A stretch of 64,000 bases of DNA from SBBG01 sp033717875 (lineage in GTDB: Bacteria; Pseudomonadota; Gammaproteobacteria; Ga0077554; Ga007554). Under the pieces are notes generated by a model. That model had not been told where the DNA came from. It did no database searches and worked only from the letters and a program-made list of their open reading frames with translations. The translations under genes and the position numbers were made by a program. Every line of letters begins with the position of its first letter. Position 1 is the stretch's first letter. Positions 7,848 to 15,221 of this stretch are shown in pieces. The stretch lies in assembly GCA_033717875.1 (NCBI GenBank), contig JADDKJ010000005.1, forward strand, positions 1-64,000. Direction: 5' to 3'.

Positions 7848-8234
7848 GTAAAACCACAGGAAATATTTCAGGCACTCGCTGACCCGACCAGAATCCGGAT
7901 CGTCCGGCTGTTGGCCGAGACAGACGAGGAGGCTTGTCTTTGCGAGTTGGTGGACAGTCTTCTGGAGTCCCAGTACAAGCTCTCGCGCCACGTCAAGGTG
8001 CTGCGGCAAGCCGGTTTGCTATCGGCGGCAAAGGAAGGTCGCTGGGTCTATCACCGGCTGGTTGAAGGCATCCCCTATCTCGACCGGTTGTATGAGGCAC
8101 TCAAGGTGCTGCCGGACGTCGATGGGTGCTTTGCTCGCGATGTCGAGAGCTTCCGGCAGCGAATGTGCCTACGGGAAGGCGGCCGCTGCCGCATCGGCAT
8201 CCAGACGCCTGAACTGGCGGCGGGAGGCGAGTGA
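7833..8234 (+). CDS. ArsR family repressor, autoregulated
   Basis: 133 residues from ATG 7833; an alternative in-frame ATG at 7806 lies between the presumed -35 and -10 boxes and is less likely. The core reads ALADPTRIRIVRLL, then ACLCELVD with C35 and C37 in the alpha-3 metal region, then the recognition helix SQYKLSRHVKVLRQAG and wing EGRWVYHRL. Extra cysteines sit near the C terminus (DGCF, RMCLREGGRCR). It overlaps the next ATPase gene (TGATG). No Shine-Dalgarno sequence is visible before ATG 7833, and the predicted transcript is leaderless. It probably senses a thiophilic metal or metalloid; which one is not evident. Confidence 0.88.
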   Translation: MHTVQVKPQEIFQALADPTRIRIVRLLAETDEEACLCELVDSLLESQYKLSRHVKVLRQAGLLSAAKEGRWVYHRLVEGIPYLDRLYEALKVLPDVDGCFARDVESFRQRMCLREGGRCRIGIQTPELAAGGE

Positions 8235-10144
8235 TGGGCTGCACCACATGCACAGTCGATGCATCGACTCCCATGCCGCGCCCCTGGCAGAATGAAAAGG
8301 TTGTCACATCCGCTCTTGCGGGGCTGTTCCTCCTTGTCGGTTTCTTGGGCGGGTATGCAGGACTGCGGCCCGAGTTCCAAACCCTTTTCTATGTCGTGGC
8401 CGTGCTGGTCGGTGGCTACTATTTCGGTCGCGAGGCTGTAGAGGAACTGCTCAAGGAACGGGAAATCGGTATCGAGTTGCTCATGGCCACCGCCGCGATC
8501 GTTGCCGGAGTCATGGGGCAATGGGCGGAAGCGGCGATGCTTGTGTTCCTCTATTCAATTTCCGAAGCTGCGGAAGGTTATACCGCGGAACGTGCCCGCC
8601 ATGCGATCCGTTCCCTTATGGAGCTGGCGCCGAAAATCGCACTGGTACGCCGGGATAACCTGGAAACGAAAATCCCGGTGGAGCAGCTTCGGGTAGGAGA
8701 TATCTTCATCATCCTGCCCGGGGAGTCGGTTGCCACTGACGGGGAAGTGATTGAAGGCCATTCCAGCGTGAACCAGGCTCCGGTGACTGGGGAGTCCGTC
8801 CCGGTTGAGAAAACATCGGGAGGCAAGGTGTTTGCCGCCACTATTAACGGCGAGGGCGCGCTCGTGGTTCGCGCGACCAAAACTTTCGCCGACAACACGC
8901 TGTCGCGCATCATCCATCTGGTTGAAGAGGCGCAAGCAAGTAAGGGACGCAGCCAGCGCTTCATCGAGCGCTTTGGAAAAATCTATAGCCCTGCAGTCTT
9001 GGGCGTAGGTCTTCTTATCGGCCTGGTGCCACCGCTATTCGGTCTGCTCTGGGAAGACTGGATCACCCGGGCCACCGTGTTCATCGTCGCGGCGGCTCCG
9101 TGCGCGCTGGTGATCTCGATCCCCATCACCCTGGTCGCGGCCCTTGGCACGGCGGGCCGCAACGGCCTGCTCATCAAAGGCGGCGTGCATCTGGAAAACC
9201 TCGCCAAGGTCCGGGTCGTGGCACTCGACAAGACCGGCACCCTGACTCTGGGCCGTCCTCAGGTAACGGACATCGTGATCCTGACTGGGCGCACCGAGCG
9301 CGAAGTGCTGGCCGCGGCAGCATCCCTGGAGTCGCGCTCCCAACATCCCTTGGCGCAGGCCATCCTGGAACGTGCCAGAGGCGACGGTATCGCAGTGAGC
9401 CCCGCGGTGGATTTCCAATCCGTCACCGGGGCGGGCGCCAAGGGCGTGGTCGATGGCGTCGAGTTATTCATCGGAAGTCCTCAGCTCTTCGCGGGCCTCG
9501 GCCTTTCGCTTTCCCCGATGATGACGCGCATCGAGGCGTTGCAGCGGGAGGGCAAGACGGTTGTCGCGTTGGGTAGCCCTGGGGAAGTTCACGGACTCAT
9601 TGCGATCATGGATCCCTTGAGGCCCGATGCCGCTCATGCCATAGCGGAATTGAAGCGGGCCGGCATCGAGCGCGTGGTCATGCTGACGGGAGACAACCTG
9701 CTGGCCGCCCAGGCCATCGCCCGGCAAGTGGGGGTGGACGAAGTCCATGCCGAACTGTCTCCGGAGGATAAGACGCGCAAGGTGGTCGAACTGGAAGCCA
9801 AGTACGGCAAGGTGATGATGGTGGGCGACGGCGTCAACGACGCGCCGGCGCTCGCCGCCGCCCACGTAGGCGTCGCCATGGGCGCGGCCGGGACGGATGT
9901 TGCCCTTGAGACGGCGGACGTGGCGCTGATGAGCGACAACCTGGCGCGCCTGCCTTATCTCATCAAGTTTAGTCATCGCACGTGGGGCATCATCCAGCAA
10001 AACCTCGTGCTTTCCGCCATCGTTATCGGGACCCTGATCGTGGGTGCAATAGGTGGATATTTCACGCTACCCATCGCGGTGCTGGCCCACGAAATCAGCG
10101 AGTTTGTGGTGATCGCGAGCGGGTTGCGCATGTTGCGTGCCTGA
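8234..10144 (+). CDS. P1B-type heavy-metal ATPase with atypical APC motif
   Basis: 636 residues from ATG 8234 (GTG 8231 also possible). There is no full HMA domain, only a short N-terminal MGCTTC cluster. Phosphorylation site D332 (DKTGTLTLGRP), SQHP and GDGVNDAP are intact. The membrane metal motif is A288-P-C290 (AAAPCALVISIP) instead of CPC or SPC. The last helix has HEISEFVVIASGLRML, which aligns with the HEGST region of P1B-4 pumps. It therefore looks like a divergent P1B-4-like exporter. The repressor before it and the thiol and Met-rich proteins after it suggest a soft metal; the substrate is unknown. Confidence 0.9.
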   Translation: MGCTTCTVDASTPMPRPWQNEKVVTSALAGLFLLVGFLGGYAGLRPEFQTLFYVVAVLVGGYYFGREAVEELLKEREIGIELLMATAAIVAGVMGQWAEAAMLVFLYSISEAAEGYTAERARHAIRSLMELAPKIALVRRDNLETKIPVEQLRVGDIFIILPGESVATDGEVIEGHSSVNQAPVTGESVPVEKTSGGKVFAATINGEGALVVRATKTFADNTLSRIIHLVEEAQASKGRSQRFIERFGKIYSPAVLGVGLLIGLVPPLFGLLWEDWITRATVFIVAAAPCALVISIPITLVAALGTAGRNGLLIKGGVHLENLAKVRVVALDKTGTLTLGRPQVTDIVILTGRTEREVLAAAASLESRSQHPLAQAILERARGDGIAVSPAVDFQSVTGAGAKGVVDGVELFIGSPQLFAGLGLSLSPMMTRIEALQREGKTVVALGSPGEVHGLIAIMDPLRPDAAHAIAELKRAGIERVVMLTGDNLLAAQAIARQVGVDEVHAELSPEDKTRKVVELEAKYGKVMMVGDGVNDAPALAAAHVGVAMGAAGTDVALETADVALMSDNLARLPYLIKFSHRTWGIIQQNLVLSAIVIGTLIVGAIGGYFTLPIAVLAHEISEFVVIASGLRMLRA

Positions 10145-10178
10145 TGCGTTTTATTTTATTTGACGAAAGGAAATCGAG

Positions 10179-10784
10179 ATGACCAAGTATGGCTTCGGAA
10201 AAATAGTCGATATGTCGTTCGACGACGCGATTGTGCATGTGACCCAAGCGCTCCAGGACGAGGGCTTCGGAATTCTCGCCGATATCGACGTCGCGGGCGC
10301 AATGAAGAAGAAACTCAACCAGGACATGCCGCCCTACCGGATCCTGGGCGCGTGCAATCCATCCTTGGCGCACCGCGCCCTGGAAAGCGAACCGTCCATC
10401 GGTTTGCTCCTGCCCTGCAATGTGGTGGTGCGGCAGGATGGGGCTGGCACGGTTCATGTGGAATTCATGGACCCGAATGCGGTACTGGAACTGGTGAACA
10501 AGCCCGAGATCACCGCGTTGGCGAGCGAGGTCAGACAACGGCTGGAGCGGGTGTCCGTCGCGCTAGGCGGGTCCGAAGAAGCACCCAGCGCGCAAGCCGA
10601 CGAGACCATAGCAAAGGTGAAGGTGGATACGCAGCAGATGCAAGCGAGCATGGAAAAGATCCATCAGGCCCAGGATCCCCAGGAACAGCAGCGGCTTATG
10701 CGGGAACACATGCGGCAAATGCGCGAGACCATGCGCATGATGGGTGGCGAGATGCATGGCAAATGCATGTGCTGCGGTCATTAA
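10179..10784 (+). CDS. DUF302 domain protein with Met/His/Cys-rich tail
   Basis: 201 residues. Residues 1-128 match the DUF302 fold (FDDAIVHVTQALQDEGFGIL, YRILGACNPSLAHRAL, LLPCNVVV). The C-terminal part is a charged helix that turns into a Met-rich stretch (MREHMRQMRETMRMMGG) and ends in CMCCGH. That tail is a likely site for thiophilic metal ions. No signal peptide is seen, so it should be cytoplasmic. AGGAAATCGAG precedes ATG 10179. DUF302 function is not settled; a metal-binding role is inferred from the tail and the neighbours. Confidence 0.8.
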   Translation: MTKYGFGKIVDMSFDDAIVHVTQALQDEGFGILADIDVAGAMKKKLNQDMPPYRILGACNPSLAHRALESEPSIGLLLPCNVVVRQDGAGTVHVEFMDPNAVLELVNKPEITALASEVRQRLERVSVALGGSEEAPSAQADETIAKVKVDTQQMQASMEKIHQAQDPQEQQRLMREHMRQMRETMRMMGGEMHGKCMCCGH

Positions 10785-10797
10785 GGCGGAGGTCACT

Positions 10798-11034
10798 ATG
10801 GACATCAAGCTTCTTACCACCCGGACCTGCCACTGCAGCAACATCGAACAGGAGTTGCGGGATCTGGGACTCACATATGAGCGTTGCTACGCCGAAGAGC
10901 ATCCGGAACTCGTGGAGCGTTTCCAGATTCGTCATTGTCCCGTGCTGATTATTGATGAGGCACGCGTCATCCCCGTGGATGGCCTGACGGAGGGGCAGAT
11001 CAGAGCCTTGCTGACAACAGGAGATAAATTATGA
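10798..11034 (+). CDS. Glutaredoxin-like small thiol protein
   Basis: 78 residues from ATG 10798, after GGAGG. It has the order of a glutaredoxin: a first strand IKLLTTRTC, C-H-C in the active-site loop (TCHCSN), the helix IEQELRDLGLTYE, and a cis-Pro turn HCPVLII. The loop TCHC replaces the usual CPYC, so it may bind metal or act with a single cysteine. It overlaps the next gene by 4 bp. Confidence 0.75.
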   Translation: MDIKLLTTRTCHCSNIEQELRDLGLTYERCYAEEHPELVERFQIRHCPVLIIDEARVIPVDGLTEGQIRALLTTGDKL

Positions 11035-11282
11035 AATGCCCAGTATGTACAGAAGTGAATCTGGTGATGACTGAGCGTCAGGGAATCGAGATTGACTACT
11101 GCCCCGAATGTCGCGGCGTGTGGCTGGACCGGGGTGAGTTGGACAAGTTCATCGAGCATGCGGAGCGTCAGGCCGGCGACCGGCCGCGCGGCGATTACCC
11201 CGAGCGGCAAGAGCGCCACTACCGCGATGACGAGTACCGGGGTAAGCCGCGCAAGTCCTTCCTGCGCGATTTATTTGACTGA
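11031..11282 (+). CDS. zf-TFIIB domain protein
   Basis: 83 residues. Two CxxC pairs (MKCPVC and YCPEC) followed by RGVWLDRGELDKFIE are the zf-TFIIB signature of small zinc-ribbon proteins. The C-terminal half is charged and ends RKSFLRDLFD. The start overlaps the previous stop (ATGA). The function of this family is not established; here it is part of the metal operon. Confidence 0.82.
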   Translation: MKCPVCTEVNLVMTERQGIEIDYCPECRGVWLDRGELDKFIEHAERQAGDRPRGDYPERQERHYRDDEYRGKPRKSFLRDLFD

Positions 11283-11326
11283 CAGGGCAAGTTTTCTTCT
11301 GATATATATGGCAACGGAGATGAATC

Positions 11327-11812
11327 ATGGGAAAAAGCAAAGCTGTTTCAAACGTGGCTGCCGGCGCAGCGGTTGCAATTTGTCTGTCCACTGTTCAGGT
11401 GGCCCAGGCTGGCGGAAATCCATTCGAGATGCAGACTTTTCAGAAGGGCGCTGCCGGACAGAAATTGGTGCAAGGCATGTGCGGTGGCCGATGGGGTGGC
11501 ATGATGGAAGGGCGATGCGGCGGCATGATGGAAGGCATGATGATGGGAGGAGAAATGCCGCGCGGCGTAGATCCGATGCAGTTGCCGGAACCTCAATCGG
11601 CAGGGGCGCGACTGGTCAATCAGTACTGTACGCAGTGCCACGGCCTCCCCGCTCCTGCCCTGCATAGTGCGCCCGGGTGGTCGCCGGTGGTAGGACGCAT
11701 GAATGCGCGCATGCAATGGATGAGGCAAAACAGCCGCATGGGAATTGCCGCGCCGACTCCAGAGGAGTTGAAAGCAATCCTCGCTTATATGCAGACGCAT
11801 GCCACCAAATAG
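11327..11812 (+). CDS. Periplasmic c-type cytochrome with Met/Gly-rich insert
   Basis: 161 residues with a signal peptide ending near VAQA. One heme site C-T-Q-C-H lies in NQYCTQCHGLPAP, with a later Met-rich stretch (MNARMQWMRQNSRMG) that can supply the axial Met. Between signal and heme domain lies a repeat of GGMMEG/RCGG units containing two cysteines and many Met, which looks like a Cu or Ag binding spacer. RBS ACGGAG precedes ATG 11327. It may pass electrons or bind metal in the periplasm. Confidence 0.82.
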   Translation: MGKSKAVSNVAAGAAVAICLSTVQVAQAGGNPFEMQTFQKGAAGQKLVQGMCGGRWGGMMEGRCGGMMEGMMMGGEMPRGVDPMQLPEPQSAGARLVNQYCTQCHGLPAPALHSAPGWSPVVGRMNARMQWMRQNSRMGIAAPTPEELKAILAYMQTHATK

Positions 11813-11887
11813 GAAAGACGCCGCACGATGGCGGTTTCATTGTGGCAGGCGCGTATTTGCACAACGGCCAGACTGGAGGGGAACGGA

Positions 11888-12139
11888 ATGTGGATGGATT
11901 ATGAAGGCTACGGCATGGGCTGGCATTGGTTGGGATGGCTAGGCATGGCATTTTTCTGGCTAGTTCTGGTACTGCTGGTGCTGGCTGCGGTGAAGTACTT
12001 GAAGGGTGATCGTCATTCGAACGACCCGGATAGTGAAAGAAAACCGGAGGCACTGGCCGTCCTGGAGGAAAGGTATGCCCGGGGAGAAATTGATCGCGAA
12101 GAGTACTTGCAGAAACGCGACGATCTGAGGCGGGGTTAA
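11888..12139 (+). CDS. Small membrane protein with SHOCT domain
   Basis: 83 residues from ATG 11888, preceded by GGAGGGGAACGG. An N-terminal segment rich in Gly, Trp, Tyr and Met leads into one membrane helix (about residues 14-38). The C-terminal SHOCT motif reads AVLEERYARGEIDREEYLQKRDDL. Such proteins are often found in metal-resistance clusters; their role is unknown. Confidence 0.8.
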   Translation: MWMDYEGYGMGWHWLGWLGMAFFWLVLVLLVLAAVKYLKGDRHSNDPDSERKPEALAVLEERYARGEIDREEYLQKRDDLRRG

Positions 12140-12195
12140 AGGGCTCGATCAAAACGAGTTCTTACTTGAACATAAATTCCTTTAGCATTAAAAAT

Positions 12196-12546
12196 ATGGG
12201 CAAATTGTTTCGCCAGACCATTTACTTTCTCGTGATTACGCTCGTGATCAACGCTGGCGGCTGGACGTTTAACAAAGAGGCTGTAGCTGACGTGTTGTTC
12301 GACGAGCAACATTGCCAGACTGAGGACGATGACCATTCTTCAGCCGAACCCGATGACCGCAAAACTGTTTCATCTAAAAGCCCGTGTAATCACTGGTGCT
12401 ACAACGTTGGGAGTTTCATCGGGTTGCTCAGTCAGAGTGCTCTCGTGATGCCTGAATTCTCAAACGAGTATTCTATCCAGCAGTCCTTCGCCATTCATTT
12501 TTATTTCCCCGACGGCCGTTTCCGGCCACCACGACTCCTTTCCTAA
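12196..12546 (+). CDS. CzcI-like small periplasmic protein (putative)
   Basis: 116 residues from ATG 12196; a TTG at 12166 is an alternative. One N-terminal hydrophobic segment (IYFLVITLVINAGGW) acts as signal peptide or anchor. The rest is acidic with an EQHCQTEDDDH patch and a CNHWCYN pair. It lies directly upstream of czcC, the place occupied by czcI in czc operons. The sequence itself is too divergent for firm naming. Confidence 0.55.
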   Translation: MGKLFRQTIYFLVITLVINAGGWTFNKEAVADVLFDEQHCQTEDDDHSSAEPDDRKTVSSKSPCNHWCYNVGSFIGLLSQSALVMPEFSNEYSIQQSFAIHFYFPDGRFRPPRLLS

Positions 12547-12680
12547 AACTTGATCCAAATCAGTTTTTAATTTTGTTTTGAGTGCGCGCTCGCCTCAAGT
12601 GAGCTGGCGCACGCATATCAGAAGGAGCTATCGTGCAATTCGTCACTATTTTCCACATTCTGCGTGGCAGGAAGCGGCTG

Positions 12681-13940
12681 ATGCGCCGCCTTATCGGTGT
12701 GCCATTCTTGCTCGCATCGCTTTATCCACTGCCAGCTCTGTCGGCTCCACTCACGTTGGAGCAAGCCTGGCAACAGGCTGAACAGGCGAACCCGGCACTG
12801 CGCGCAACCCAGGCGAATCTTGCTACGTCAGAGGGCGAGCTTACCGACGCCCGTGCGCCGCTGTGGAACAATCCACAACTCGCCACGGAGTGGCGCAGGC
12901 GCACCATTCCTCAAACGGCCGACCCCGCTCGGATCGACCGCGAGTGGACGGTCAGGCTGGCGCAGACTTTCGAAATAGCCGGACAACAGGGCAAGCGCCG
13001 CAGCGCAGCGGAGCAGTCTCTTTCTGCAACGCAGGAAGTGATCGCGGAAACCCGGCGCCAACTGCGCGCGGAGGTGGAGCAGCGATTCGTGCGGGTGCTT
13101 AGCCTGCAACTGCGCATTCAAATGGAGGAGCGGACGCTCAAGCTCATTCAGGAGGCGGCGACGGCGGTCAGAAAGCGCGTCGCAGCGGGCGATGACAGTC
13201 GCCTCGATGGCAATCTCGCCAAGGTGGAAGCGGAGCGTGCTCAAAACCAGGTGTCTCTGTTGCGGGAACAACTGGTCCAAGCACAGGCCGAGCTAGCCGC
13301 GTTGTTGCAACTTCCGGCCGATAACTTGCCCGAAGCCAGTGGATCCCTGGATACATCCCTTGCTTCATACACCTTGGAAGAACTGCTGGCCGGTGTCGCC
13401 AGTCGCCCGCTGCTGCGCGCGTTCGATCATCGGGAAAAAGCCGCCAGAAGCCGGCTCGATCTGGAGCGCGCGGCAGTTTATCCGGACGTGACGCTGGGCC
13501 TGAGTTCAGCGCGCGAAGGCCCGGCTGATTCCCGAGACAGAATCACGGGTTTGAGCGTCTCCCTGCCGCTGCCGCTGTTTCGCCGTAACGACACCGGAAT
13601 CGGGCGCGCGACCACTGAGCTGACCCAGGTGCAGGTGCAAAATCAGGCCGTGCAACGGGACTCGCGCGCTCAGGTGCTAGCGCTGTGGGAGCGCTGGGAG
13701 AATCTGCAAATGCGCGTCAAACGGCTGAGCGAATCGGTGCTGCCGAGTCTGGAGGAAAACCAGCATCTGTCCTCTGTTTCCTTTCGCGCTGGCGAGATTG
13801 GGCTACTGCAATTGTTGTTGGTCAATCGTCAGGTACTGGATGGGCAGCGGGACCTGTTAGACGCCCGAACCGAATTACGCTTGACCCAAGTGACACTGGA
13901 AGCGGCGGCGGGCTGGCAACCAGCACACGACAACCGTTGA
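12681..13940 (+). CDS. czcC: Outer membrane efflux protein (TolC family), CzcC-like
   Basis: 419 residues from ATG 12681, where the peptide MRRLIGVPFLLASLYPLPALSA is a normal signal sequence; GTG 12633 would add 16 residues before it. Two repeated OEP helical regions follow (LTLEQAWQQAEQANPALRA; later VYPDVTLGLSSAREG). CzcC forms the outer membrane channel of the tripartite RND pump. It starts the czcCBA set, 33 bp before czcB. Confidence 0.88.
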   Translation: MRRLIGVPFLLASLYPLPALSAPLTLEQAWQQAEQANPALRATQANLATSEGELTDARAPLWNNPQLATEWRRRTIPQTADPARIDREWTVRLAQTFEIAGQQGKRRSAAEQSLSATQEVIAETRRQLRAEVEQRFVRVLSLQLRIQMEERTLKLIQEAATAVRKRVAAGDDSRLDGNLAKVEAERAQNQVSLLREQLVQAQAELAALLQLPADNLPEASGSLDTSLASYTLEELLAGVASRPLLRAFDHREKAARSRLDLERAAVYPDVTLGLSSAREGPADSRDRITGLSVSLPLPLFRRNDTGIGRATTELTQVQVQNQAVQRDSRAQVLALWERWENLQMRVKRLSESVLPSLEENQHLSSVSFRAGEIGLLQLLLVNRQVLDGQRDLLDARTELRLTQVTLEAAAGWQPAHDNR

Positions 13941-13973
13941 ACAAAAGAACCAAAAAATTAAGGAATTCATGAC

Positions 13974-15212
13974 ATGAAAAACCCACACAACCCACAAAAG
14001 CGTGACCTGGGGCGACTGACCTCATGGTTACTGGTCGGTAGTTTGTCTGTAACCCTTCTGGCTGGGTGCGGCGACAAATCTAAAGCACCAGAGAAAGACG
14101 CAAAGCAGTCCGAGAAAACGGAATCGACAAGTAAAGGCGAAACACCTGAACCAGAAAAACATGAAGAAAAGAGCGAAGGAAAGCAGCTCACCCTGACTGC
14201 CGAAGAAGCCCAGAAAGCGGGTATCAAATTACAGAAACTGGAACTGCAAGAAAGAAGTGAGCAACTCATAGTCACGGCTACCATCCAAGCCAATCAGGAC
14301 AAGCTGGCGCATGTAGGGCCGCGCGTGCCGGGGCGTGTCGTCAAAGTGAACGCCAATTTGGGTGACAAAGTGAAGCCAGGCCAGGCACTTGCCATGCTGG
14401 ATAGTATCGAACTGGGAGAGGCGCGTTCAAGCTATGTGCAAGCCGCGAGCGAAGCGGCGGTGACCCAAGCTGGCTTCGAACGTGCCCAGCGGTTGCACGC
14501 CGACAACATCATCCCGGAGAAGGACTACTTGCGCGCTCGCGCCGAGCATGAAAAATCCCGGGCGAGCTTACGCGCCGCCAGTGACAAGTTACGCATGATG
14601 GGCGTCGAACCGGAAAAACTGTCCGGTTCTGTATTCCCGCTTGTTGCGCCCTTCGCCGGAACCATCATCGAAAAGAAAGCGGTGTTGGGGGAGCTCGCCA
14701 CGCCGGATAAGTCACTCTTCACCGTGGCCGATCTGTCCGTCTTGTGGATCGAAACGGATCTGTTTGAAAAGGATTTAGGCAAGGTGAAGGTCGGTGCGCA
14801 AGCCAGCGTGACATCCTCTGCCTATCCTGGTGAAATCTTCAAAGGGAGGCTCACCTATATCAGCAGCACGATGAACAAGGAAACCCGCACCATCAAGGCG
14901 CGGGTAGAAGTGCCGAACCCCGATGGCAGACTGAAACCGGAAATGTTCGCCAGCGCCGCGATCATCACCACGGGAGCAAGCGCCAAGGCGCTGATCGTGC
15001 CGGAAGACGCCATGTTGCTGCTGCAGGGGCAACCGACGGTTTTTGTCGCCGAAAGGGGCGGGTTCGAGCCGCGCGCAGTAGAAGTGGGTGAACGTGCTCA
15101 AGGATATGCCGTACTCAAATCCGGCGTGGCGGCGGGCGAGAGCGTGGTAGTGAGCGGTGCCTACGCGCTAAAAGCCCGATTGCTCAAATCGCAAATCGGC
15201 GATGCGGACTAA
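13974..15212 (+). CDS. czcB: RND periplasmic adaptor lipoprotein, CzcB-like
   Basis: 412 residues. The N terminus has a lipobox (VTLLAGC) and then a long Lys/Glu-rich linker (about residues 38-75). The barrel-sandwich and hairpin parts are clear (LAHVGPRVPGRVVKVNANLGDKVKPG; YVQAASEAAVTQAGFERAQRL), followed by the beta-barrel domain (LWIETDLFEKDLGKVKVGA). It links inner membrane CzcA with outer membrane CzcC and can bind metal. The His-rich N-terminal region seen in some CzcB proteins is absent. Confidence 0.9.
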   Translation: MKNPHNPQKRDLGRLTSWLLVGSLSVTLLAGCGDKSKAPEKDAKQSEKTESTSKGETPEPEKHEEKSEGKQLTLTAEEAQKAGIKLQKLELQERSEQLIVTATIQANQDKLAHVGPRVPGRVVKVNANLGDKVKPGQALAMLDSIELGEARSSYVQAASEAAVTQAGFERAQRLHADNIIPEKDYLRARAEHEKSRASLRAASDKLRMMGVEPEKLSGSVFPLVAPFAGTIIEKKAVLGELATPDKSLFTVADLSVLWIETDLFEKDLGKVKVGAQASVTSSAYPGEIFKGRLTYISSTMNKETRTIKARVEVPNPDGRLKPEMFASAAIITTGASAKALIVPEDAMLLLQGQPTVFVAERGGFEPRAVEVGERAQGYAVLKSGVAAGESVVVSGAYALKARLLKSQIGDAD

Positions 15213-15221
15213 GGGGCGGCC

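Noticed and set aside
9100..9576. + strand frame of 158 codons inside the second ATPase gene
   Set aside because: Lies fully within an intact ATPase gene in another frame and has shadow composition.
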